Shown: one piece after another, positions 19,054 to 27,463 of the stretch
Layout: each line of letters opens with the position of its first letter
How positions within the stretch are numbered: position 1 is the stretch's first letter
Origin: JAPOXR01 sp965199765
GTDB taxonomy: Bacteria; Pseudomonadota; Alphaproteobacteria; Rhodobacterales; Rhodobacteraceae
Assembly: GCA_965199765.1 (NCBI GenBank)
Contig: CBDATC010000001.1
Coordinates: 1,116,001-1,180,000, forward strand
Length of the DNA stretch: 64,000 nt
Direction of reading: 5' to 3'
Notes under the pieces: model-generated
What the model was told of the DNA's origin: nothing
What the model saw: the letters and a program-made list of their open reading frames with translations, nothing else
The model's database searches: none
Program-made: the position numbers and the translations under genes

Positions 19054-20111
19054 TCCACAATTTTCCCGACCAGCTGCGCCGTATAATCAACAATCGGAAC
19101 AATGCGTCCGTAATTCAAACGCGTCGGTCCGATGACACCGACTGCACCGACGATCTGCCGATCACCACTCATATATGGTGAAATTACCAGAGTTGAACCC
19201 GTCAGCGAAAAAAGCTTGTTCTCCGCCCCGATGAAGACTTTAACGCCATCTCCGGATTCAACAAATTCCAAGAAATCGGCGATGTCGCGCTTCCGCTCTA
19301 AATCATCGAATAAAATCCGGATTCGATCCATCTCCTGTTTGGAACCGGTGTCGCCGAGCAAATTCGCTCGGCCCCGGACAATTAATCTCTCAGCTCCGCT
19401 GCCCGGCTCGTTTTCCCAGACCGCAAGGCCTTTTTCCGCAAATTCGCTGGCCAATCTATCAATTTCAGCGCGGCGCGATTCGATTTCAGTCTGCAGAAGA
19501 AACCGGAGCTCCCGCACCGTGCGCCCGGCGGCAAAAGTGTTCACAAAATTCGCCGCCTCCTTCATCGCGGAAGGCGTTTGACCGGCCGGAGGCTGAAAAA
19601 CCCGGTTTTCGACCTTTCCATCAGCTGTCACCAGGACAACAAGCGCTTTGTCTTGCGAAAGCGATACAAACTCCACATGTTTAACCGGGGCTTCGGATTT
19701 CGGCACCAGAACCAAACTTGCCCCTCCGGTCAATTTGGACAAAAGAGTTCCGGCGCGATCCAAATGCTCTTCCACATCCCGATGCGTTTCTTCGGCCAGG
19801 GAATCGATAAGACTGCGCTCATCCTCCGCAACCCGACTGACTTCAAGAAACTCATCGACGAAGAGACGAAGTCCCCGCTCCGAAGGAATCCGGCCAGAGG
19901 AGATGTGTGGACTTTCCAGCAGTCCAAGATATTCCAGGTCTTGCATGACATTGCGGATCGTCGCTGAAGACAGGTTGACATCTAACTCCCGAGTCAGCGT
20001 TCTTGATCCGACAGGAGACCCTGTTGAAATGTACATTTCGACAAGAGAGTGGAAGACTTCGCGGTTTCGCGGTGTTAAATCAGAGACGCTGGGTTTGTCT
20101 TCAAGCATCAT
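19050..20111 (-). CDS. hrcA: heat-inducible transcription repressor HrcA
   Basis: 353 residues. The N-terminal winged helix (LTPRNREVFHSLVEMYISTG, SRTLTRELDVNLSSATIRN) is followed by the HrcA effector domain and a C-terminal GVIGPTRLNYGRIVPIVDYT. It represses heat-shock genes by binding CIRCE elements and needs GroEL for activity. It is co-transcribed with grpE and divergent from rph. I found no CIRCE inverted repeat in this window, so its targets (usually groESL) lie elsewhere. Confidence 0.95.
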   Translation of the reverse strand: MMLEDKPSVSDLTPRNREVFHSLVEMYISTGSPVGSRTLTRELDVNLSSATIRNVMQDLEYLGLLESPHISSGRIPSERGLRLFVDEFLEVSRVAEDERSLIDSLAEETHRDVEEHLDRAGTLLSKLTGGASLVLVPKSEAPVKHVEFVSLSQDKALVVLVTADGKVENRVFQPPAGQTPSAMKEAANFVNTFAAGRTVRELRFLLQTEIESRRAEIDRLASEFAEKGLAVWENEPGSGAERLIVRGRANLLGDTGSKQEMDRIRILFDDLERKRDIADFLEFVESGDGVKVFIGAENKLFSLTGSTLVISPYMSGDRQIVGAVGVIGPTRLNYGRIVPIVDYTAQLVGKIVE

Positions 20112-20136
20112 TCAAACACATCATTCGAACTTTGAC

Positions 20137-20165
20137 TTGCTAGGCTTTGACCGGCGTGCTGTCAA
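20137..20165 (-). promoter_or_regulatory. possible promoter for hrcA-grpE
   Basis: On the minus strand TTGACA (20165-20160) is a perfect -35 hexamer, followed after 17 bp by TAGCAA, a weak -10. It lies about 30 bp before the hrcA start. No CIRCE element overlaps it. Confidence 0.35.
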
Positions 20166-20174
20166 CGCACTGAC

Positions 20175-20324
20175 ATGAAACATTGGTCGGATTTCGATTC
20201 AAAAGCAGGCTGGAACATCAAGATTTTTTCGCGTTTGGCCAAGACCGGAACCTTGGCGCTGGGTTTTGGTCTGGTCATTCTTGGCATGGCAATTAGATTT
20301 GCCACACGGTCCTGGACCGCGTAA
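20175..20324 (+). CDS. hypothetical small membrane protein
   Basis: A 49-residue frame starting MKHWSDFDSKAGWNIKIFSR and continuing into a single hydrophobic segment (LALGFGLVILGMAI) before a basic end RFATRSWTA. That layout resembles a small single-pass inner-membrane protein with the N-terminus inside. It fills most of the gap between hrcA and rph and points the same way as rph, stopping 30 bp before it. No clear ribosome site is seen, and I do not recognise a family, so it may be fortuitous. Confidence 0.35.
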   Translation: MKHWSDFDSKAGWNIKIFSRLAKTGTLALGFGLVILGMAIRFATRSWTA

Positions 20325-20354
20325 ATCAGCCGAGCAATGGATACAGGAGTGAAA

Positions 20355-21068
20355 ATGCGCCCTTCGGGAAGACAATCGGATGAAATGCGGCGGGTTTCGC
20401 TCGAAACCGGCGTGCTCCCGCACGCCGAAGGCTCAGCTCAAATTACAATCGGTGAAACCCGTGTAATCTGCTCCGCCTCGCTCGAAAAGCAGGTGCCTTT
20501 TTTCAGAAGAAAATCCGGGCTCGGATGGGTTACGGCGGAATACGCGATGCTGCCGCGGGCGACCAACTCCCGCAATCGACGAGAAAGCATGGCGGGCAAG
20601 CCAACAGGCCGAACTTTGGAAGTTCAGAGGCTGATCGGCCGCGCTCTGCGAAGCTGTGTGGACATGGCGGCGTTGGGCGAGAGGCAAATTATCATCGATT
20701 GTGACGTTATCAATGCGGACGGAGGAACCCGCTGCGCCGCCATAACCGGTGGATGGGTCGCTCTCCGGCTGGCGGTGAATCGACTTCTTGCGGACAAGAC
20801 GATCATACTGGATCCCATTCACAATCAAGTCGCCGCAGTGTCATGCGGATTATACGCAGCTCAAGCGGTGCTCGATCTTGATTATTCGGAGGATTCCGCC
20901 GCAGATGTGGACGCGAACTTTGTCATCAATGCGAGCGGCGGGCTGATAGAATTGCAATGCTCCTCTGAAAGAACGCCGTTTTCCGATGAGGATCTGGGCA
21001 ATTTAATGACGCTTGCACGTAGAGGAACCGATAAACTCCTCGAAATCCAGAAGCGTGCTATTGGCTGA
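20355..21068 (+). CDS. rph: ribonuclease PH
   Basis: About 237 residues. It starts MRPSGRQSDEMRRVSLETGV, the standard RNase PH opening; an ATG at 20337 is rejected because AGGAG lies five bases before 20355. The phosphorolytic site appears in GWVTAEYAMLPRAT and in ADGGTRCAAITGG. It trims tRNA 3' ends using phosphate. It heads the rph-rdgB-hemW unit, with the rdgB start overlapping its end. Confidence 0.96.
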   Translation: MRPSGRQSDEMRRVSLETGVLPHAEGSAQITIGETRVICSASLEKQVPFFRRKSGLGWVTAEYAMLPRATNSRNRRESMAGKPTGRTLEVQRLIGRALRSCVDMAALGERQIIIDCDVINADGGTRCAAITGGWVALRLAVNRLLADKTIILDPIHNQVAAVSCGLYAAQAVLDLDYSEDSAADVDANFVINASGGLIELQCSSERTPFSDEDLGNLMTLARRGTDKLLEIQKRAIG

Positions 21069-21684
21069 TCGTTTTCGTCGCCTGCGAGAATCCAATCTCG
21101 TTCTCGCCACCCATAACGAGGGCAAGTTAAAGGAATATGCGCAACTGCTTGCCGACCGCGGATTATCGATAGAGACCTCCGCTGCGCTTGGTATTCAAGC
21201 ACCTGAGGAGACCGGCAAAAGTCTTGAAATCAATGCCCGGCTGAAAGCGGTTAACGCTGCTCGGCGAAGCGGCCTTTCCGCGATTGCCGAAGACAGCGGT
21301 TTGGAAGTGCAGGCCCTGGCGGGCGCGCCTGGCGTTCATACCGCCGATTGGGCCGAAACCGAACAGGGACGTGATTACAGCATGGCAATGCGGAGGGTCT
21401 GGGAGGCATTGGAAGAGAAGCAGACGCCACACCCCCGTCTGGCTAAATTCCGCACTGTGATATGCGTGGCATGGACCGAAACGAATACAGAGATGTATCG
21501 CGGCAAAGTCGAAGGTCAGCTGATTTGGCCGCCTCGGGGATCATCGGGATTTGGATACGACCCGATCTTCCAACCATTCGGCAGTCAGAAAACATTCGGT
21601 CAAATGACTTCAGCGGAGAAGAATGCAATCAGCCACCGGTCAATGGCCTTGAGAGCGTTTTTTAAGTCCTGCTTTGCCGCCTAA
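21055..21684 (+). CDS. rdgB: non-canonical purine NTP pyrophosphatase RdgB/HAM1
   Basis: About 209 residues. The family opening LVLATHNEGKLKEYAQLL lies near residue 12, with AIAEDSGLEVQALAGAPGVH as the metal-binding region and SSGFGYDPIFQP near residue 160. It hydrolyses dITP, XTP and similar nucleotides to keep them out of DNA. No ATG fits: candidates are GTG at 21055 and TTG at 21061, both overlapping the rph end. Overlap with rph and with hemW indicates a tightly packed operon. Confidence 0.93.
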   Translation: MLLADRFRRLRESNLVLATHNEGKLKEYAQLLADRGLSIETSAALGIQAPEETGKSLEINARLKAVNAARRSGLSAIAEDSGLEVQALAGAPGVHTADWAETEQGRDYSMAMRRVWEALEEKQTPHPRLAKFRTVICVAWTETNTEMYRGKVEGQLIWPPRGSSGFGYDPIFQPFGSQKTFGQMTSAEKNAISHRSMALRAFFKSCFAA

Positions 21685-22849
21685 TGCAAGTTACAAGCCG
21701 GAATTCGGCATTTATATCCATTGGCCATTTTGCGCCTCCCGCTGTCCGTACTGCGACTTTAACACCTATGTGGATGCGGATTTGCAAACCTCCGCATGGA
21801 CCGAAGCCTACCTCAAACAGCTCGATTTCTATGCCGAAGAAACCGGCAATATCCCCTGCCGATCCATATTCTTCGGCGGAGGAACACCAAGCCTTATGGA
21901 ACCTTTTTGCGTTGAAGCCATAATCGGGAAAATCGATGAACTCTGGGGAATTGCGCAGGATGCGGAGATCACTCTCGAAGCCAATCCCACATCGTCTGAA
22001 GCCGAAAGATTCTCCGCATACCGCTCAGCCGGCGTAAACCGGTTATCGATCGGAGTTCAATCGCTGCAGATAAAGAATTTACGCGCGCTCGGGCGACTGC
22101 ATTCTGTCGAAGAAGCAAAATCCGCTGTTGCAATTGCTCTGCGAACCTTTAACCGACTGAACATCGATTTAATGTTTGGCCTGCAGCACCAGACTCTTGC
22201 AGATTGGAAAAATGAGCTGCGCGACGGGCTGCAATGGGGTGCGGAACATCTGTCGCTTTATCAGTTAACCATCGAACCCAATACCGCATTTGGCTCGCGG
22301 CTTCGTTCCGGGCTTCTTCAAGGGCTTCCCAGCAGCGGCCTATCTGCGGACATGCAGCGGTTAACCGTCGATGAGTGCGAAAGCGCAGGATATTTTCAAT
22401 ATGAAGTATCAAATTACGCCCGCCCAGGAGGCAAGAGCTTTCACAATCTGCTATATTGGCGTTATAATGATTTTCTTGGCATAGGTCCTGGCGCTCATGG
22501 CCGGATTTGGGTGAATGGCCGACGGGCGGCAACGGAAACCCATTTGGCGCCGGCTAAGTGGCTGAACGCGGTTTCTGAACACGGCACGGGAGAAATTTCC
22601 CGCGCTTGGTTGACCGTGGAGGAACAGGCGCAGGAGTATCTTATGATGTCCCTTCGGTTGAACGAAGGAACAGACCTGACTCGCTATGCGCTTCTGGCCG
22701 GTTCACCGCTGAGTCCCAGTGCGGCTGAAACGCTCGAAAATGATGGGTTGATTAAGATTCTGAATGGGCGTTTGCGAACGACATTGCGCGGTCAACTGGT
22801 GCTGAATTCTGTCATTGCGGAATTGCTGACACAGCGCGTTTCCGCCTAA
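21674..22849 (+). CDS. hemW: radical SAM heme chaperone HemW
   Basis: 391 residues. The radical-SAM cysteines are in YIHWPFCASRCPYCDF near residue 20, with the glycine-rich FFGGGTPSLM following. The sequence NRLSIGVQSLQIKNLRALGR and the C-terminal HemN-like domain fit HemW, a heme-binding protein long annotated as oxygen-independent coproporphyrinogen oxidase. It lacks the extra N-terminal cysteine pattern of HemN. The start is TTG at 21674, 11 bp inside rdgB, as no ATG is in frame nearby. It closes the rph-rdgB-hemW operon. Confidence 0.92.
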   Translation: MPPNASYKPEFGIYIHWPFCASRCPYCDFNTYVDADLQTSAWTEAYLKQLDFYAEETGNIPCRSIFFGGGTPSLMEPFCVEAIIGKIDELWGIAQDAEITLEANPTSSEAERFSAYRSAGVNRLSIGVQSLQIKNLRALGRLHSVEEAKSAVAIALRTFNRLNIDLMFGLQHQTLADWKNELRDGLQWGAEHLSLYQLTIEPNTAFGSRLRSGLLQGLPSSGLSADMQRLTVDECESAGYFQYEVSNYARPGGKSFHNLLYWRYNDFLGIGPGAHGRIWVNGRRAATETHLAPAKWLNAVSEHGTGEISRAWLTVEEQAQEYLMMSLRLNEGTDLTRYALLAGSPLSPSAAETLENDGLIKILNGRLRTTLRGQLVLNSVIAELLTQRVSA

Positions 22850-22898
22850 TATCGCATGCATCCGCTGACGGGAAACTCAGCGGCGGATGACGCAGACT

Positions 22899-23042
22899 TT
22901 AGGCGGCTGATTTTTTCTTCACCGGCATTTTCTCGATATCGCTCAGCGCCAGCCAATGCTTGTCCGGCGGAGAGGCCGCGCTGAATCCGGTTCGATTTCC
23001 CAGCTTTTTGACGGTTCCTCCCCTCGCTCGAAGAACGGTCAT
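22899..23042 (-). CDS. hypothetical small protein downstream of mttB
   Basis: A 47-residue frame on the minus strand beginning MTVLRARGGTVKKLGNRTGF and ending KKKSAA, starting 30 bp after the mttB stop. It is basic, has no membrane segment, and is not related to a family I recognise. AAGCGGG before the ATG is a weak ribosome site. It could be the last gene of the methyltransferase operon or a chance frame in its 3' region. Confidence 0.3.
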   Translation of the reverse strand: MTVLRARGGTVKKLGNRTGFSAASPPDKHWLALSDIEKMPVKKKSAA

Positions 23043-23071
23043 CCCGCTTATCAGGCCGCTGCAGCTGGCTT

Positions 23072-24610
23072 CTACAGTATTGCATCACCGATCTCGATTT
23101 CCCGACGGGCGATGAAATCCTGCAATTCTTCATCAATCGCTGGGTCCAGCGGCGGCGATTCAAACTCTTTCAGCATCATTTGCGCCTTCGCGACAGCGCG
23201 TTCATTCAGATCCATTCGGCCATCCGCTTCCCACTGTTCGAAACTGTCATGATGCATCAATTCCGGAATGATGAATGCTTGTTCAAAATTTTCCAGCGTG
23301 TGTTTGGTGCCTAGATAATGCCCGCCTGGTTCCACCTCGCCCATAGCGTCCAAAGCGTCTTCCAATTCCGAAAAGTCAATGCCGCGGAGAAACCTATGCG
23401 TAAGCTCGGCCTGTTCCGCATCAACGACAAATTTCGCGAAGCTTTGGCATAATGCTCCTTCAAGATATCCAGTGGTGGACAGAATGAAGTTCGCACCCGC
23501 CAAAGCGGCGCCATAGAGATTCCGCGCCGCCTCGTATCCGGCTTGCGCGTCTAGGATTTTCGCACTTGAACACGCCCCGCTGCATCGCCAAGGGAGTTTG
23601 TAGCGGCGGGCCATCTGACCCACGAGAAGATTGATATGGTCGATTTCAGGAGTTCCTGCCATAGGCGCGCCGGATTTCATCGACACAGCGCCGATCCACT
23701 GTCCGAACACACCGGGCGCACCGGAACGCACGATCTGAGAAAAAGCGATCCCGGCCAACGCTTCGGCGCAGATCTGGACAAGCGAACCAATGACGCTGGC
23801 AGGTGTGCTGGCCCCGCTCAGAACGAACGGGGTAAAAAGAACCGCCTGATTGGCGGCAGCATAGGTTTTGATGGCATCCAGCATGGTCGCGTCCCAGACC
23901 AGCGGCGAATTGCAATTCGCAATGGATGTCATCACAGTGTTGTGCTGGATAAACTCGGTTCCAAATAGAATCTCTGCCATGCGCACCGTGTCTTCGGCCC
24001 GTTCACGCGCGGTAACCATGCCCATGAACGGTTTGTCCGAGTGCCGCATCAGGCTGTAAACCATGTGCAGGTGCCGCTTTGGCACCGGAATATCGAGCGG
24101 TTCGCAAACCACACCGCCTGACATCTGCATGCTTGGCGACATGTGGGCAAGTTTCACGAAATCGTCAAAATCGGCAATCGTCGGATTGCGGCGCACCCCC
24201 TCTAGATCCAGAACATTTGGCGCTCCATAGGCTGGGGTCAGAATTTGTTTGCGCCTGCCCAAAGTCACTGATCGATCAGGGTTGCGCGCCACCATCCGGT
24301 AGCTTTCCGGAGCGCTTGAAAGAAGCTGCATCAGCAGCGCTTCTTCAATTCGCACGCGATACCCCTGCACATCCGCGCCTGCAAGCTTCCACAGAGCGGC
24401 TGACTCGTCATCGCGAAACTCGATTCCCTTGTCTCGGAGCAAACGCATCGTTTCAACGTGAATCCGTTCCGCCTGCTCTTGTGTCATCAGGTCGACGAAC
24501 GGAATGCCTCGATCCGTCTCCGGCATGAAACGCAGTTCATGCGACATTCGTTTTTCGCGCCTTGCGCCGCGACCGCGGCGTATGGCTGTTCTGCCTCCGC
24601 TCTTCCGCAT
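23072..24610 (-). CDS. trimethylamine methyltransferase family protein (MttB-like, no pyrrolysine)
   Basis: 512 residues of the COG5598/MttB family, read through without any internal UAG, so it is the non-pyrrolysine type exemplified by the glycine betaine methyltransferase MtgB. The basic N-terminus (GGRTAIRRGRGARREKR) is typical of alphaproteobacterial members. The core has the TIM-barrel pattern with GGVVCEPLDIPV and a C-terminal GGHYLGTKHTLENF. Characterised relatives demethylate quaternary amines and pass the methyl group to a corrinoid protein; no corrinoid protein gene is in the window. It is the last main gene of a six-gene minus-strand operon and starts 10 bp after the preceding SDR stop. 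An internal ATG at 24547 is possible. Confidence 0.85.
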   Translation of the reverse strand: MRKSGGRTAIRRGRGARREKRMSHELRFMPETDRGIPFVDLMTQEQAERIHVETMRLLRDKGIEFRDDESAALWKLAGADVQGYRVRIEEALLMQLLSSAPESYRMVARNPDRSVTLGRRKQILTPAYGAPNVLDLEGVRRNPTIADFDDFVKLAHMSPSMQMSGGVVCEPLDIPVPKRHLHMVYSLMRHSDKPFMGMVTARERAEDTVRMAEILFGTEFIQHNTVMTSIANCNSPLVWDATMLDAIKTYAAANQAVLFTPFVLSGASTPASVIGSLVQICAEALAGIAFSQIVRSGAPGVFGQWIGAVSMKSGAPMAGTPEIDHINLLVGQMARRYKLPWRCSGACSSAKILDAQAGYEAARNLYGAALAGANFILSTTGYLEGALCQSFAKFVVDAEQAELTHRFLRGIDFSELEDALDAMGEVEPGGHYLGTKHTLENFEQAFIIPELMHHDSFEQWEADGRMDLNERAVAKAQMMLKEFESPPLDPAIDEELQDFIARREIEIGDAIL

Positions 24611-24619
24611 GCGCCAGCC

Positions 24620-25381
24620 TTAAATCTTGAAAATTTCCGGAAGCGAAAGCTTGGCCATGCGCCCCCCTTCGACTCGTATGATCTGTCCGGTGACAAAACG
24701 GGATTGATCGCCAGCCAGCCACACGGCGGTATCTCCGATATCGGAAGGCTCCCCAATGTGCCCCAAAGGATGCAAGCTGGATAACTGCCGTGCCACGAGC
24801 GCTTGATCCGGATGACTGTTCAAATAGGTTTTGTTGAAATCCGTGTTGATCCAACCCGGCGCGATCGCATTCACGCGAATGCCCTTCGGTCCCAAGTCGA
24901 TCGCCATCGACACTGTCAGCCCATGCAGCCCGGCCTTGGATGCCATGTAGGACGAATGGTTGGGATTGCCGCTTATGCCCTCGATCGACCCGATATTGAT
25001 TATGGCAGGTGTATCTTCGGGATTCATGCGCGGCACAACATGTTTGGCCATCAAAAACGGTCCGCGAAGATTGACCGCCATGACGCGATCCCACTCTTCG
25101 ATGCTTTGTTCGGTAAGCGGCGTATCGGCCATAATTCCCGCATTGTTGACCAGAATCGCTGGCGTTCCAAATTCTCCAGCAGCCATTTCGGTAAAATTCC
25201 TGATCGAAGCTTCGCTCGACACATCAAGCTCCCGATATTGCAGGCGGGTGTCTTCCGGCGGTCGGCGGTCGCCGATCACTGCGACAGCTCCTGCAGCTTC
25301 CAAACGCTGCGCGATCGCGAGGCCTATGCCCTGCGCTCCCCCTGTCACAAGGGCGGTTTTGCCCTCCAGTAACTGTTTCAT
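24620..25381 (-). CDS. short-chain dehydrogenase/reductase (first of pair)
   Basis: 253 residues, classical SDR. The cofactor motif is TGGAQGIG near residue 14, NNAG near 83, and the catalytic Ser-Tyr-Lys in GSIEGISGNPNHSSYMASK. The Asp in GDRRPP after the second strand suggests NAD(H). The C-terminal FVTGQIIRVEGG is the usual end pattern. Its start overlaps the stop of the second SDR by four bases. The substrate is unknown; the operon context suggests an alcohol or keto intermediate of methylated-amine breakdown. Confidence 0.85.
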   Translation of the reverse strand: MKQLLEGKTALVTGGAQGIGLAIAQRLEAAGAVAVIGDRRPPEDTRLQYRELDVSSEASIRNFTEMAAGEFGTPAILVNNAGIMADTPLTEQSIEEWDRVMAVNLRGPFLMAKHVVPRMNPEDTPAIINIGSIEGISGNPNHSSYMASKAGLHGLTVSMAIDLGPKGIRVNAIAPGWINTDFNKTYLNSHPDQALVARQLSSLHPLGHIGEPSDIGDTAVWLAGDQSRFVTGQIIRVEGGRMAKLSLPEIFKI

Positions 25382-26142
25382 GCTGCTGTGTATCCACCGT
25401 CGACGGGCAATGCCGCACCTGTAATATGCTTGCTGAGATCGGATGCCAGAAATGCAATGATATCGGCAATCTCCGAGGGATGAGGAATCCGGTTTTGCGG
25501 GATTGAGGCTAAATTCGCTTCATAAACGGCATCCGCCGCACCTTCAGCATGACCTGAAACCAGCATCGGCGTGTCAACCGCTCCAGGATTGACCGAATTC
25601 ACACGAATGCCTTCGCTGGCATGATCCAACGCCATCGCGCGCGTTAGATTCACAACAGCTCCTTTGCTGGCGCAGTAAGCAGCCAGCCCAGCGCATCCGA
25701 CCAAGCCGACGGTCGAACCAAGATTGACGATGCTGCCGCCGCCGGATCGGCGCATGGCCGGAATCGCAGCGCGCGACATATAAAATGTCCCGCTGACATT
25801 GACCGACAAGACTGCCAGCCAATCGTCGTTCGTCGTTTGCTCTGCGGCGCCGCGGAAAATCGTTCCAGCGGCATTGACCAATATATCCAATGCGCCAAAC
25901 CGGTCCTCGGTCTCGGAAACGGCCCGTATCGCGAATTCGGGGGCCGTGATCTCACCAAGCGCGTAGGCAGCGATCCCGCCAGTTTCCGCGATGCCTTCGC
26001 AAAGCGCGCGCGCCGCTCCTTCCCGACGACCGATGGCCATCACATTCACACCCGAATTTGCAAGCACGCGCGCCGTCTCGGCTCCGATCCCCGAGGTCGC
26101 GCCGGTTATCAAAGCCGTTTTTCCTTCAAGAGCTGAATTCAA
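25378..26142 (-). CDS. short-chain dehydrogenase/reductase (second of pair)
   Basis: 254 residues, classical SDR. It has TGATSGIG near residue 14, VNAAG near 90, and catalytic GSTVGLVGCAGLAAYCASK. GRREGA after the second strand suggests NADP(H), unlike its neighbour, whose motif suggests NAD(H). The two SDRs differ enough that a recent duplication is unlikely. Starts and stops overlap by four bases with both neighbours (ATGA junctions), so the enzymes are made together. Confidence 0.85.
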   Translation of the reverse strand: MNSALEGKTALITGATSGIGAETARVLANSGVNVMAIGRREGAARALCEGIAETGGIAAYALGEITAPEFAIRAVSETEDRFGALDILVNAAGTIFRGAAEQTTNDDWLAVLSVNVSGTFYMSRAAIPAMRRSGGGSIVNLGSTVGLVGCAGLAAYCASKGAVVNLTRAMALDHASEGIRVNSVNPGAVDTPMLVSGHAEGAADAVYEANLASIPQNRIPHPSEIADIIAFLASDLSKHITGAALPVDGGYTAA

Positions 26143-27455
26143 AGCTCTAACCCAGCGTCAAAGCGTCGCTTTGCGAAATTCAATCTAACGCCCCATCCGA
26201 GGAACGGTTCCGGTGGAGTGGAACTTGGTTTTTCAGCGTTCAGCACGATGTCGAGAAGCGGTCCGGTGTCCCCGACGATACATTCAGCCAAGAGCTTGCC
26301 AAAGGATGTGCCGCGCGCGATGCCGACGCCATTTAGACAAAAGGCGCCGTAAACGCGTTCGTCCAACTGACCGAAAACCGGCTCGCCGTTTCGGGTCAGA
26401 CACAAAGCGCCGCCCCATGTGTAATCGAAATTCAGTTCTGGGAGCATCGGAAAACGGCGCCTAAGAGACTTTTCATGGCTTTTGCGGGCAGACCGCCGAT
26501 CATCTTCCCTTGGATTGAGGCCGGGACTGTAGCTGTAAATATTGCGGATCAGGATCCGCCCATTCGGCAAACGGCGCACGGTTGTTCCGAAAGGATCCGC
26601 CGGAACGATGCCCCATTCGGCCTCGCCCCCCAGAAGATCCGCCTCGCTTTCCGAGAGAGGGCGGGTTAGACTGCCCCAAGTCGCTATCGGAATCATTCGA
26701 TCACGGAAATAGCCGAATTGTCCTGCGAAACCGTTATTGGCTAAGATAAGTGTCTGAGACCGGACCGTCGCTCCGGGCAGGACAGCCTTAAGCGGTTTGC
26801 CGTGATCCAAGCTGATGACGGGGCTGTTTTCGCACACCGTTACGTTGTCCGGCAGGGTTTCCGCCAGCCCGCGCACCAGCGCGGCGGGCTGCACCAGAAT
26901 CGTGCCGGGGGTGTGCATGCCCGAACTGTAAAACTCCGAACCGGTGACAGCTTTCATGTCATCGGCGTCCAGCCAGCGATACGCCGCCTCGAGCAAATCG
27001 AGATTTTTCGAATAGGCGCTGAGTTTGGCGGCGCCGCGCTTCGTCGCAGCGGCATGAATTTTGCCGTCTTCATCCCAATCACACGCGATTCCATGCGCTT
27101 GCACGGTCTGCCTAAGGTAGGACTGTCCAGCTTGATTCAGAGCGATCTGATCCTTTTCCGACTGCAGATTGCCGGCAAAATTCTTGGAACGGATGTTATG
27201 GGCTTGGTCAATGGCAAATCCTGAACTGCGACCGGCCGCGTTATTGCCGATTCGGCCCGCATCCAGCAGCACAATATGTTTCTCAGGCAGCAATTCCGCC
27301 AATCGGCGAGCAGCAGCGAGACCGGTAAACCCGGCCCCGATGATTGTGTAATCCGCATTAATGTCGCCTTCAGCGGCGTGGACGGTCGGCAGAGGCGGCA
27401 GGATTTCCAGCCACCCGTTGTTTCTATCCGATTCTGGAATAATGCCGATCTTCAC
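26139..27455 (-). CDS. FAD-dependent amine oxidase/dehydrogenase (DadA/PuuB-like)
   Basis: About 438 residues of the DAO superfamily. The FAD motif YTIIGAGFTGLAAARRLAE is near residue 37, followed by AGRSSGFAIDQAHN, the pattern of the PuuB/OrdL group that oxidises secondary or primary amino groups. The C-terminal GAFCLNGVGIARGTSFGKLL closes the FAD site. GTG at 27455 gives the family-like MKIGIIPESDRNNGWLEIL opening; a frame from 27500 would overlap the ALDH gene by 37 bp. Paired with the aldehyde dehydrogenase it resembles the PuuB-PuuC step logic: amine to aldehyde, then to acid. Substrate unknown. Confidence 0.8.
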   Translation of the reverse strand: MKIGIIPESDRNNGWLEILPPLPTVHAAEGDINADYTIIGAGFTGLAAARRLAELLPEKHIVLLDAGRIGNNAAGRSSGFAIDQAHNIRSKNFAGNLQSEKDQIALNQAGQSYLRQTVQAHGIACDWDEDGKIHAAATKRGAAKLSAYSKNLDLLEAAYRWLDADDMKAVTGSEFYSSGMHTPGTILVQPAALVRGLAETLPDNVTVCENSPVISLDHGKPLKAVLPGATVRSQTLILANNGFAGQFGYFRDRMIPIATWGSLTRPLSESEADLLGGEAEWGIVPADPFGTTVRRLPNGRILIRNIYSYSPGLNPREDDRRSARKSHEKSLRRRFPMLPELNFDYTWGGALCLTRNGEPVFGQLDERVYGAFCLNGVGIARGTSFGKLLAECIVGDTGPLLDIVLNAEKPSSTPPEPFLGWGVRLNFAKRRFDAGLEL

Positions 27456-27463
27456 AGGACGGC

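Noticed and set aside
23072..24610. Pyrrolysine-containing trimethylamine methyltransferase
   Set aside because: There is no in-frame UAG; the protein reads through as an ordinary 512-residue chain.
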